NCBI RefSeq assembly: GCF_014799995.1
Contig: NZ_JAAVGY010000062.1
Coordinates: 1-64,000, forward strand
Direction of reading: 5' to 3'
DNA from: Helicobacter sp.
Lineage (GTDB): Bacteria; Campylobacterota; Campylobacteria; Campylobacterales; Helicobacteraceae
DNA: 64,000 bases
This document shows positions 7,757-16,049 of the stretch, piece after piece (position 1 is the first letter of the stretch; each line of letters begins with the position of its first letter). A model generated the notes under the pieces. It was not told the origin of the DNA and searched no databases. It saw only the letters and a program-made list of their open reading frames with translations. The translations under genes and the position numbers were made by a program.

Positions 7757-8045
7757 AATAGAATCCGCATTAAAAGAAATAAAAGACTGCCAAAGTAAGC
7801 ATAATACAGCAAGTTGTATTTTTTGCAAAAACATAGCAGATTGCACCCAAAAAGATGCGTTTGAGCAAAAGACGCAAGAAAACTTGACGCAAAAACAAAA
7901 CGAGTTGCAATTATGTCAAAATAATAAAGGATTCTCAAGCTGCATAAACTGTGCAGAACTACTAGAATGTGGTGTGCGCAATGCGTATGTAGCGGCAGTT
8001 TATTTGAGTATGAACAAAGGAAATGGAGGCAGTTTTGAATTCTAA
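7743..8045 (+). CDS. Small protein with two C-x8-C-x2-C-x5-C motifs
   Basis: This 100-residue product has no assigned function that I recognise. It has two cysteine units with identical spacing: CQSKHNTASCIFCKNIADC (about residues 16-34) and CQNNKGFSSCINCAELLEC (about 58-76), each C-x8-C-x2-C-x5-C and separated by a Lys/Gln-rich linker. The duplication suggests two metal sites, zinc or iron-sulfur. It starts at a TTG overlapping the fbp end and overlaps the metG start, so it is translated within the operon. A gene in this position is conserved in C. jejuni as a hypothetical protein. The ORF is well supported; the metal is inference. Confidence 0.75.
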   Translation: MSANEIESALKEIKDCQSKHNTASCIFCKNIADCTQKDAFEQKTQENLTQKQNELQLCQNNKGFSSCINCAELLECGVRNAYVAAVYLSMNKGNGGSFEF

Positions 8046-9978
8046 ATTTTATATTACATCTCCGATTTACTATGTCAATGATATTCCCCATATCGGACAC
8101 GCTTATACAACTATTATTGTAGATACACTTGCGCGTTTTGCGAGACTACAAGGTAAAGAAGTCTATTGCCTAACAGGCACAGACGAACACGGACAAAAGA
8201 TTGAACAATCCGCACAAAAAAGAGGTAGAAGCCCTCAAGAATATGTAGATGAGATTGCACAGAGATTCAAAAATCTTTGGGACGAATTTGGAATCAGCTA
8301 TGACCATTTTATCCGCACGACAGAGGATTATCATATCAAAACTGCTCAAGCGGCTTTTCTCAAAATGTTTGAAAAAGGCGATATTTATAAAGGCAATTAT
8401 GAGGGGCATTATTGCATTTCTTGCGAAACCTTTTTTACCAAATTCCAATTAGTCAATGAAAAATATTGTCCAGATTGTGGTAAAGAAACAAGTCTATTGC
8501 AAGAAGAAAGTTATTTCTTTAGGCTTAGTGCTTATGAAAAGAAACTCTTACAATTCTATGAAGAGAATCCCGATTTTATCTTGCCAAAATTTCGCCGCAA
8601 CGAAGTGATAAATTTCGTCAAAGCCGGCTTGGAGGATTTGTCTATCACGCGCACCACTTTTGATTGGGGCATTAAACTCCCTCAAACCCTCATTGACAAA
8701 GACCCAAAAAATGCAAAACATGTAATGTATGTATGGCTAGACGCTCTGATAAACTATCTAAGTGCGCTCGGATTCTGCAATGATTTAGAAAACAAAATGG
8801 ATTTTTGGGCAGCAGACTATCATATCGTGGGAAAAGATATTTTGCGATTCCACGCAATCTATTGGCCCGCGTTTTTAATGAGCTTAGATTTGCCCTTGCC
8901 CCACCATATCGCGGCACACGGCTGGTGGACAAAAGACGGAGAAAAAATGAGCAAAAGTGTCGGAAATGTCGTCAATCCAAAAGAAGTGGTAGAAGCTTAT
9001 GGGTTGGATTGCTTCCGATATTTTGTCTTGCGCGAAATGTCTTTTGGACAAGATGGAGATTTCTCACAAAAATCCCTTATTGAGCGGATTAATGCCGATT
9101 TGGGCAACGATTTGGGCAACCTGCTTAATCGCTTGTTGGGTATGAGTGCAAAATATTTTGATAATCATTTAAAAATGGATTTAGCAAAACTTGCGGAGCA
9201 TTATCATTCAGAACTCTCCCAAATCAATCATACCTTAAATCATTTAGAAAATGATATGAATACTGTGCAAACCAATCACTATTTAGAGGAACTTTGGACG
9301 CTCTTTAGTTTAGGGAATGGAATCATCGCTAAAAAAGAGCCTTGGAAACTCATCAAAGAAGGCAGAAATGAAGAGGTTGCGGAACTGCTTGTTTTTATCG
9401 CCAATCTCTTGATAAAAGGCGCGATTTGCCTTTCTCCTTGTATGCCAAAGAGTGCAGAATCTATCCTTGATGTCTTTGGGCTCAAAGCCGATTCTCAAAA
9501 CTATCAACATTTCATTATCCATAATGAGCTTTTGGGCGAAATGCAACTCAAACCGATTGGTGTGCTGTTTCCAAAGATAGAATCTGCATTACTAGAGGAT
9601 AAGCCAAAATCCTCACAAGATTCTCCTGCAAACTCTCCTTTGGAGATTGCCAATCCAATCCACAAAGAGGACTTCTCAAAAATTGAAATTAAAATAGGAA
9701 CAATCATTAGTGCGGAAGTCTTGCCAAAAAGTGAAAAGCTCTTGAAACTACAAGTAGATTTAGGGGAGGCAAGAGCGCGTCAAATTCTTGCAGGAATCAA
9801 ATCCTACTATACGCCGCAAAGCCTGATAGGCAAACAAGTCTGCGTGCTTGCAAACCTAAAACCTGCCAAACTAATGGGCGAGTTAAGCGAGGGAATGATT
9901 CTAGCAGCAAAAGACACAAAAGGCTTGACGCTTATTGCTCCACAAAATCCTAAAGAGAATGGGAGTCTAATCAGCTAA
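8035..9978 (+). CDS. metG: Methionyl-tRNA synthetase
   Basis: This class I synthetase charges tRNA-Met, including the initiator. It has the HIGH motif (residues 19-22), a four-cysteine zinc knuckle (CISC ... CPDC, about 125-150), the KMSKS loop (304-308) and a C-terminal EMAP/Trbp111-like tRNA-binding domain from about residue 545, separated by a Ser/Pro-rich linker. A TTG at 8035 is chosen because GGAGG at 8025-8029 sits directly upstream and homologues begin near ...YITSPIYYVND; an in-frame ATG at 8023 would add four residues. It overlaps the Cys-rich gene and lies 11 bases before the next gene. Confidence 0.96.
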   Translation: MNSKFYITSPIYYVNDIPHIGHAYTTIIVDTLARFARLQGKEVYCLTGTDEHGQKIEQSAQKRGRSPQEYVDEIAQRFKNLWDEFGISYDHFIRTTEDYHIKTAQAAFLKMFEKGDIYKGNYEGHYCISCETFFTKFQLVNEKYCPDCGKETSLLQEESYFFRLSAYEKKLLQFYEENPDFILPKFRRNEVINFVKAGLEDLSITRTTFDWGIKLPQTLIDKDPKNAKHVMYVWLDALINYLSALGFCNDLENKMDFWAADYHIVGKDILRFHAIYWPAFLMSLDLPLPHHIAAHGWWTKDGEKMSKSVGNVVNPKEVVEAYGLDCFRYFVLREMSFGQDGDFSQKSLIERINADLGNDLGNLLNRLLGMSAKYFDNHLKMDLAKLAEHYHSELSQINHTLNHLENDMNTVQTNHYLEELWTLFSLGNGIIAKKEPWKLIKEGRNEEVAELLVFIANLLIKGAICLSPCMPKSAESILDVFGLKADSQNYQHFIIHNELLGEMQLKPIGVLFPKIESALLEDKPKSSQDSPANSPLEIANPIHKEDFSKIEIKIGTIISAEVLPKSEKLLKLQVDLGEARARQILAGIKSYYTPQSLIGKQVCVLANLKPAKLMGELSEGMILAAKDTKGLTLIAPQNPKENGSLIS

Positions 9979-9989
9979 GGAGAAAAATA

Positions 9990-11084
9990 ATGAGGAGAAA
10001 AGAAATACAAATCAGTGTCAATGAGATAGTAGAAATTGCATTTGGGACTTTATTAAATCAACCGAGTATTTCTTTTTTTAATTCAATTTGTGATGAAGTG
10101 AGTGATGTGAGACAAGGAGACTTGTTTGTAGCACACTCCAAAAAATCCTCCAAAGAAATCCAACAAGAGATTGAAGAAGCCGTGCAAAAAGGCGCATTTG
10201 GGATTCTCTTTAGTGGCAATATTGCGATGAGCGACCCAGAAGTTGCTTGGATTAGTGTAGAGGATTTGGAGCAATCTCTCGTGCGCATCGCGCGTCATTA
10301 TCTCATTATTGGAAACAAAATTCTATTCTTGTTAAGCTCTGATGAATATCAAATTGCTTCACAAATCATTATTCCCAAAAAAAATCTAGGTTGTTATTGT
10401 GGCTCACTGACAAAGCTCGTGCATTATATTCTGACAACCGATGTCGCTTATATTTTGTATTGCAATGCACAAATCAATCTCAATCCTTTGCCCAAAAATC
10501 AACAAGAAATCAAGCTTTTACCTCAAGAAAAAATTGAGGGCGAAGTTTTGCCTTTTGCGGTTAATTCCTATTCGCTTTTTGGCATTAAGATATTTTATAA
10601 TACTTTTGACTATGAGATTCCACTACCCAAGCTATTTATTCAGCCTCTTGCGCGAGTGGTAAGATTCTGTGAGGAATACTCTTTGGGCGTGCAAATGGAG
10701 CATTTAGAGAGAATCTCTAGCTTTAGACCCTTGTATTTAGACGAACGCGGATTCATCTCCAAACCCGGAGCTACAAATAAAGTTTTACTTGCCTGTATGG
10801 ACATTAAGCTTTATGAACAATATTTAGCATATTTTACAATGTATGCAAAGTGGGCTCGTTTAATACTTTTTGTTCCACAGATTTATCAAGAGATTTATAT
10901 GCCTTATGCAGAAGTACGTTGCTTTGAAAATCATCAAGAATTGTTTGAACAATTAATCCACGAGAAATACAATTTTGCATTAATCTTTGGCGTGGAGACA
11001 GAACGATTTGAAGAAAAATTCGTCAATAATGCACAAGAGCAAAACTTGTTTGAATATGCTCATTTAGACGACATAGAATCGTAA
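9990..11084 (+). CDS. Protein with a Mur-ligase N-terminal-like domain
   Basis: A 364-residue protein with no confident functional name. Residues about 30-110 follow the pattern of the MurE/MurF substrate-binding N domain: DVRQGDLFVA, then an amphipathic helix, KGAFGILFSG, and a short strand leading to VEDLEQSLVRIARHYL. The central ATPase domain of Mur ligases would follow, but no GTNGKT loop is visible; the corresponding place reads LLSSDEYQIASQ. It therefore looks like a Mur-derived protein without ligase activity. It follows metG by 11 bases with an AAGGAG site, and H. pylori also has a hypothetical gene after metG. The Mur relationship is my reading of the pattern, not a search result. 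Confidence 0.7.
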   Translation: MRRKEIQISVNEIVEIAFGTLLNQPSISFFNSICDEVSDVRQGDLFVAHSKKSSKEIQQEIEEAVQKGAFGILFSGNIAMSDPEVAWISVEDLEQSLVRIARHYLIIGNKILFLLSSDEYQIASQIIIPKKNLGCYCGSLTKLVHYILTTDVAYILYCNAQINLNPLPKNQQEIKLLPQEKIEGEVLPFAVNSYSLFGIKIFYNTFDYEIPLPKLFIQPLARVVRFCEEYSLGVQMEHLERISSFRPLYLDERGFISKPGATNKVLLACMDIKLYEQYLAYFTMYAKWARLILFVPQIYQEIYMPYAEVRCFENHQELFEQLIHEKYNFALIFGVETERFEEKFVNNAQEQNLFEYAHLDDIES

Positions 11085-11105
11085 AAACAAAAATAAAGGA
11101 ATGAA

Positions 11106-11492
11106 ATGAAAATTGCTGTACCTGTTTATGATGAGAGTTTAAGAATCTTTGGCAATACAGGACATACACCCTTTTTTGCGGTATTTGAGCAAAAGGGAGC
11201 AGGAATGTTTAAGAAAATTGATTTGGTAGAATTGCGCAAGAATCCACGCGGCAACTTAGAAGCAAGTGAGGGCTGCTCCCACAAAGATAGTGAAATGAGC
11301 GAAGAAGAACAAATCGTACATAGGGAAGAGCATAATATACTAGGAGAGATTATTAGCGATTGTGCGGTCGTGCTTGTCAAAAAAGCCTGTCCAAATACTG
11401 CGCGTGTTTTCAATGAAAGAGGAATCAAAGTTTGCAAAATGGACACAAATTGTCAAAATGCGCAAGATTCCTTTAGATTCATCAAATTCTAA
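11106..11492 (+). CDS. NifX/NifB-type (dinitrogenase FeMo-cofactor-like) domain protein
   Basis: A 128-residue single-domain protein beginning MKIAVPVYDESLRIFGNTGHTPFF is cut into motifs typical of the dinitrogenase iron-molybdenum cofactor-binding fold: a KIAVPV first strand, then the G-H-T-P-F-F loop, and a terminal GIKV segment. The middle carries CSH and SDCAVVLVKKACPNTA, offering Cys/His ligands. Stand-alone members are thought to bind or carry Fe-S or other metal clusters in bacteria without nitrogenase. It lies 21 bases after the preceding gene behind AAAGGA, so is probably cotranscribed. No nif genes are in the window. Confidence 0.75.
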   Translation: MKIAVPVYDESLRIFGNTGHTPFFAVFEQKGAGMFKKIDLVELRKNPRGNLEASEGCSHKDSEMSEEEQIVHREEHNILGEIISDCAVVLVKKACPNTARVFNERGIKVCKMDTNCQNAQDSFRFIKF

Positions 11493-11797
11493 TTTCGCTC
11501 CCTTGCTTAAATTAAATTGCAGGCAAATTAACCCTCTATACTTAAAATAAAGGGATTCCACTTTTCCTTTTGGCGATTCCATTTCAGAATCTTTAGCTAT
11601 TTTCGTGCTTGTTCAATCTTAAATAAAAGTGTTCTTGGCTTGACAAGGGTTTCTTGTTTATCCAATCGTCAGCACTCCTCTTGTTTGGGCTGCAGAGGGG
11701 ATAGATTCAGTGGGCTTGGAATAGTCTTGACAATAATCACAAGATTGGTAAAAGTCTCGCGTGTAAAATTCCAAATTTTTGCTAATCATACCAAAAT
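11493..11797. other. Intergenic region without recognised gene
   Basis: This 305-bp stretch separates the convergent NifX-like gene and recG. I see no RNA gene or good ORF in it. It contains one modest hairpin, CTCCTCT (11675-11681) with AGAGGGG (11694-11700), and an isolated TTGACA at 11640 with no matching -10 box. It may be decayed sequence. Confidence 0.4.
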
Positions 11798-13591
11798 TTA
11801 CGAATCCAATGCGTTTTTTGCTTCTTTGATAATACGCTCATCACTTCCTAAATTCACCCAATGAAATTGCCTACCGCTTTGCACTTCTCCGCTTAATAAA
11901 TCTCCGCTATTGCGATATTCCAAATCCATTTGTGCGATTTCAAATCCATTTTGGGTTTGGCAAAATCTCCTTAATCTCTCGGTTTCCTTTTGTTTTGTAA
12001 ATAAAAAGCAATAGCCCCTCAAGCCATTGCGGCTCACTCTCCCACGCAATTGATGTAAAGTCGCTAGCCCTAATCGTTCCGCGCCCACGATGACAATCGT
12101 GCTCAAATTTGGCAAGGAGATTCCCACTTCAATTACCGTAGTTGCAAGCAAAATATTGCCACATTCCCGAAATTCCTCCAAAACCTGCTCTTTATTCTTA
12201 TCCTTGCCGTGTGTGCTATATACATTCTCAAAATTCTTTCTCCAAAACTCCTCACCCTCTTTTAATGCGGTATAATTAGAGTTTTCACTCTCCTCTACTA
12301 AGGGATACACAATGATAATTTGATGCTTTTGTTGAATTTCTGCTTTGATGTGCTCTAATAAGTTTTTAAAATCGTTTTTATAGATAACCTTAGTTGTAAT
12401 GTCTTTTTTAAAAGGTAAATCTCTAATGAAACTAAAATCTAAAAAATTAGATTCTATCATTGCTTGCGTGCGTGGAATCGGCGTTGCAGAAAATTGCAAA
12501 ATATGCGCACGCCTAGAATCGCAAGCAAACATTTTCTCTAAGGCATTTCTCTGTGCTGTACCAAAGCGATGCTGCTCATCTATCATCACAAGTGCGCAAT
12601 GACTCAAATCTTGATAAAGCAATGCGTGCGTGCCAATGACAAAATCACTTTGTGCCAAATCCCCGCTTCTATCATTTTGCGTCAGAAGTGCGACTTTTAA
12701 GGATTTGGGTAAAAGATTCTTCGCTTCATTGAAAAGCTGCTTTGCCAAAATAGAAGTAGGAGCCATCAGTACGCTACGATGAGGATAAGCAATCATTACA
12801 CTTGCCAGAATCACAAGGGTTTTCCCACAACCCACATCACCGACAATCACTCTTCTTGCCGATTGATTGCTTTTTAGTGATTCTTGAATCTCACGGATTG
12901 CATTGCTTTGTCCTTTTGTAAGCTTAAAAGGCAAGGTTTGTATCCAAGATTCTATTTCTCCATTCAAGGAAGCAAGACTAGGAAAATGCAGTTTCTTTGA
13001 CCGCAAAATACGCATATATTCATAAATTTCAACAAATTTAATCGCCTCTAAACTTTTGCCAAAGAATCCGTGATTTCTAGTGAAATCTTGCACAAATTTT
13101 TCATTTGGATGATAAATTTCCACGAGAGATTCCAAAATCCACAAGGGCACTTGGGAGTAAAATTCTTGCAAAGATTCCAAAGTAATCTCTGCGGCAAATT
13201 CCCTTAAACTCTTTTCTTTTACGCCTTTAAAGCCAAAGTTTAGCACAATCCCATCTGTATTTTTTAGCACTTTAGGTTGTAGCAAAGTATAGAATCCCGC
13301 CGCATTTTTTTGGAGCTTTCCGCCAACAATGAGTTCAGAATCTATTTTAAAAATGCTCTTATGGTAAGGTTTGGCGTGAAAGATTAACATTTCAATTTCA
13401 CAATGGAACTTTGGAACAAAGCACAAAGCGCGTGCTGTTGTCTTGAGATTCTTATAATCTCGCACCTCTACTTCCAAAACTACATTTTGATTCAACTCCA
13501 AAAATTGGCTTAAAAAAGTATTTGTATAGCCTTTTGGCAAATGGTGCAAAATAGCTTCAAAGGGTGTTTTTCCAAGCTTATCTGAAATCAA
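11798..13591 (-). CDS. recG: ATP-dependent DNA helicase RecG
   Basis: A superfamily 2 helicase that regresses stalled forks and processes branched recombination intermediates. Of 597 residues, it is shorter than E. coli RecG (693) but close to the compact H. pylori form. Motifs in order: Q-like LTKGQSNAI, Walker A GDVGCGKT (near residue 249), APTSILAKQL, Walker B MIDEQHRFG, FSATPIPRT, and the helicase motifs TTVIEVGISLPN and QLRGRVSR. An N-terminal wedge/OB domain precedes these. Translation seems to start at a TTG 12 bases after the M16 peptidase stop, making it the last gene of the bamA operon. Confidence 0.95.
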   Translation of the reverse strand: MISDKLGKTPFEAILHHLPKGYTNTFLSQFLELNQNVVLEVEVRDYKNLKTTARALCFVPKFHCEIEMLIFHAKPYHKSIFKIDSELIVGGKLQKNAAGFYTLLQPKVLKNTDGIVLNFGFKGVKEKSLREFAAEITLESLQEFYSQVPLWILESLVEIYHPNEKFVQDFTRNHGFFGKSLEAIKFVEIYEYMRILRSKKLHFPSLASLNGEIESWIQTLPFKLTKGQSNAIREIQESLKSNQSARRVIVGDVGCGKTLVILASVMIAYPHRSVLMAPTSILAKQLFNEAKNLLPKSLKVALLTQNDRSGDLAQSDFVIGTHALLYQDLSHCALVMIDEQHRFGTAQRNALEKMFACDSRRAHILQFSATPIPRTQAMIESNFLDFSFIRDLPFKKDITTKVIYKNDFKNLLEHIKAEIQQKHQIIIVYPLVEESENSNYTALKEGEEFWRKNFENVYSTHGKDKNKEQVLEEFRECGNILLATTVIEVGISLPNLSTIVIVGAERLGLATLHQLRGRVSRNGLRGYCFLFTKQKETERLRRFCQTQNGFEIAQMDLEYRNSGDLLSGEVQSGRQFHWVNLGSDERIIKEAKNALDS

Positions 13592-13603
13592 TCTTAACTC
13601 TAG

Positions 13604-14902
13604 TTAATCTTCTGCACTCACAATAGCAAAACTAAGCTTTTGAATCTCTTTGTGCGTCTTAATGTAATGATTGACTTCTTTTAAAGTGAGTTTTGAAATC
13701 TCTTCTAGGACTTTTTTGTTAAAATCCAATGGCAAACCATTATAATAATTATGGAAAGCCGCACCTAGTCTCTGCGAGAGTGTTTCATTGCGCAAAGGCT
13801 CACTGCCCAATAAATAATGTTTAGCTTCTTGTAGCTCTTTCTCTGTGATTCCATTTTTGACAAATTCATCTACCACTTCTTGCACAATCTTTTGCGCTTC
13901 TTGCTCGTTTTTCAAGCTTGTTTGTAGATACCCTTGCGCCCAAGCTTGCGTACGTGTCGCATTCAATCGCATTACAGCAGAATACGCAAGCCCGCGTTTG
14001 ACGCGCACTTCCTCTAGCATACGACTACCAAACCCACTTCCACCAAGCACAAAAGACGCTACTTTAAGCAATGCGGATTCTTTCTCCAAATTTGCGACTT
14101 CAAGCGGAGCACCAAAATAAATATAAGCTTGCTGCGTCTCCTTTAATAAGCGTTTTGTTTGCATAGAATCGTGCGCAACAATGGGTGTTAATGTGGTAGG
14201 CTTCCCTTGAGGTAATTGCTTTAACGCACTTTCTAATTCCTTTGCAACATTCGCAAATTCCATATCTCCGCCCACAATAAGAATCAAAGAGCTTAAATTA
14301 ATATGTTGCTGGTAGAATTTCTCTATTTCTTTTAGGGTAATTTTGGCAATAGAATCCCGCGTGCCACTTAGAGGAAACTCTAACGCACTCCCTTTAAAAA
14401 GTATGGATTTCAAGACGCGACTTGCCTGATAATCATAATCGTTTTCTCTCTCTAAAATCGCCACTAATGAGCTTTCTTTGACTTTTTCCAATGCTTTTTG
14501 TGTGAAATTTGGACTATGGAGTAATTCTTTTAAAAGAGAGATTCCGTCCTTTTGCATTGCACTCATTCCGCTTAATGTGAAGCTTAAAGTCTCTAATCCA
14601 CTCCCTACATTTAATGCAAGAGCTTTTTCCTCTAGTTTTTTAGAAAATCTCGTAACGCCCAATTCCTTCGTTCCCTCATTCAGTAAAGAGCTCGTAATAT
14701 CGGATAAGCCTAGACTTTTGCCGTTACTTACTCCCCCTGCCCCTTTAAAAATGAGCTGAATATAAAACAAAGGTAACTGCGTGCTTCGCTCATAAATTAC
14801 AGGAATTTCTACGCCATTTATATGCAAATTTTTTATCTCAATTGCCATCAAACTTCCTTTCAAAAGCCAAAAGCCAAAAAAGATTACGAAAAACTTTTTC
14901 AC
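13604..14902 (-). CDS. M16 family peptidase-like protein lacking the zinc motif
   Basis: A 432-residue protein with a signal peptide or membrane anchor (residues 1-20) and two M16 (insulinase/processing peptidase) repeats. The N-terminal repeat, which in active enzymes carries HxxEH, instead reads GLSDITSSLLNEG, so the zinc ligands are missing. The C-terminal repeat shows the conserved GGSGFGSRMLEEVRVKRGLAYS. M16 enzymes often work as a catalytic subunit paired with an inactive one, and this looks like the inactive kind. The position after bamA and mqnC matches HP0657 of H. pylori. It lies one base from the mqnC stop. Confidence 0.88.
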   Translation of the reverse strand: MKKFFVIFFGFWLLKGSLMAIEIKNLHINGVEIPVIYERSTQLPLFYIQLIFKGAGGVSNGKSLGLSDITSSLLNEGTKELGVTRFSKKLEEKALALNVGSGLETLSFTLSGMSAMQKDGISLLKELLHSPNFTQKALEKVKESSLVAILERENDYDYQASRVLKSILFKGSALEFPLSGTRDSIAKITLKEIEKFYQQHINLSSLILIVGGDMEFANVAKELESALKQLPQGKPTTLTPIVAHDSMQTKRLLKETQQAYIYFGAPLEVANLEKESALLKVASFVLGGSGFGSRMLEEVRVKRGLAYSAVMRLNATRTQAWAQGYLQTSLKNEQEAQKIVQEVVDEFVKNGITEKELQEAKHYLLGSEPLRNETLSQRLGAAFHNYYNGLPLDFNKKVLEEISKLTLKEVNHYIKTHKEIQKLSFAIVSAED

Positions 14903-14903
14903 T

Positions 14904-16049
14904 TTAAAACTGCTCTAAAATATTATATGCTGTGTCGCGTTTGGCTGGAATTTCTCCAATATCACGAATCAACGAAATCATCTCGGCTTGATTCATAGAA
15001 TTACTAGCCCCTGCTGCTGCGACTACATTTTCTTCCATCATTGTGCTTCCTAAGTCATTTGCTCCAAAGAGTAGCGCGAGCTGCCCAATATGCGAGCCTT
15101 GTGTAACCCAACTGCTTTGAATATTTTGAAAATTATCCAAAAAAATCCTACTACACGCAAGAAGTCTTAGATAGCGATTTGATGAGGCTTTGTGCAGATT
15201 GGGAAATTCTTTTTGCAATGGAGTAAAAGCAGGTTGAAAACTCCACAAAATAAACGCCCTAAAGCCATTGGTTAAATCCTGCAAATCTCGGATTCTCTCC
15301 CAATGTTCTACAATATCTTCATTGCTTTCTACGCTTCCAAACATCATCGTAGCTGTGCTTTTTATCCCTAATTTATGCGCCTCTTTATGCACTTCTATCC
15401 ATTGGCTACTATCCAATTTTTTAGGTGCAATAATATCACGCACTTTATCACTTAGAATCTCTGCCCCTGCGCCAGGAATAGACGCTAGACCACATTTTTG
15501 CAAACGTTCTAACACCTCACGAATAGAAATTTTAGAAATTTTAGAAATGTAATCAATCTCAATAGCAGAGAATCCGTGCAAAGTAATCTGCGGATATTTC
15601 TGTGCAATATGCTTCACCAAGTCCTCATACCATTCAATCTTTAAACTTGGATGCACCCCCCCTTGAAAAAGAATCTGTGTGCCACCGATTTCTAACAATT
15701 CATCAATTTTTCTATCAATTTCTTCAAAGCTCAAAATATAGGTTTCACTTTCGTTAATGCGCCTTTTAAAGGCGCAAAACTTACAATCCACCCAACAAAT
15801 ATTTGTATAATTAATATTTCTATCCACGACAAAAGTTGTAAGATTATCCGAATGCAATTGCTTTTTGATTCCTAAAGCGCGTTCCCCTAGCTCTTTGAGC
15901 GAAGCATTTTGCATTAAATCCAAAATTTCCTCTCTACTGACACGAGGCAATCTCACTTTCACTAATGTATTGGCTTCTTGTGCGTTTTTCGCAAAAACCG
16001 CCTGCATTTCTTTTTTGTCATGATGATTAAGTGATTTCATAGGATTCAT
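14904..16049 (-). CDS. mqnC: Cyclic dehypoxanthinyl futalosine synthase (radical SAM)
   Basis: A 381-residue radical SAM enzyme of the futalosine route to menaquinone, which Epsilonproteobacteria use instead of the classical men pathway. The 4Fe-4S motif CWVDCKFC (C85, C89, C92) has the C-x3-C-x2-C spacing, and the chain continues with the family motifs GGVHPSLKIEWYEDL and GAGAEILSDKVR. The neighbour order with bamA matches the HP0655-HP0656 pair. Assignment to MqnC rather than the related MqnE rests on this order and on the CWVDC form. Its ATG overlaps the bamA stop (TAATG), so the two are coupled. Confidence 0.88.
   Translation of the reverse strand: MNPMKSLNHHDKKEMQAVFAKNAQEANTLVKVRLPRVSREEILDLMQNASLKELGERALGIKKQLHSDNLTTFVVDRNINYTNICWVDCKFCAFKRRINESETYILSFEEIDRKIDELLEIGGTQILFQGGVHPSLKIEWYEDLVKHIAQKYPQITLHGFSAIEIDYISKISKISIREVLERLQKCGLASIPGAGAEILSDKVRDIIAPKKLDSSQWIEVHKEAHKLGIKSTATMMFGSVESNEDIVEHWERIRDLQDLTNGFRAFILWSFQPAFTPLQKEFPNLHKASSNRYLRLLACSRIFLDNFQNIQSSWVTQGSHIGQLALLFGANDLGSTMMEENVVAAAGASNSMNQAEMISLIRDIGEIPAKRDTAYNILEQF

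Noticed and set aside
7531..8100. 189-codon minus-strand ORF covering the fbp end, the Cys-rich gene and the metG start
   Set aside because: It lies opposite three well-supported overlapping genes and has no recognisable protein features; it is a shadow of their codon bias.
11640..11864. 74-codon plus-strand ORF in the intergenic region before recG
   Set aside because: No ribosome-binding site, composition unlike neighbouring genes, and it runs into the recG 3' end on the opposite strand.
15654..15660. C6 run within mqnC
   Set aside because: Too short to act as a contingency tract and the reading frame is intact.
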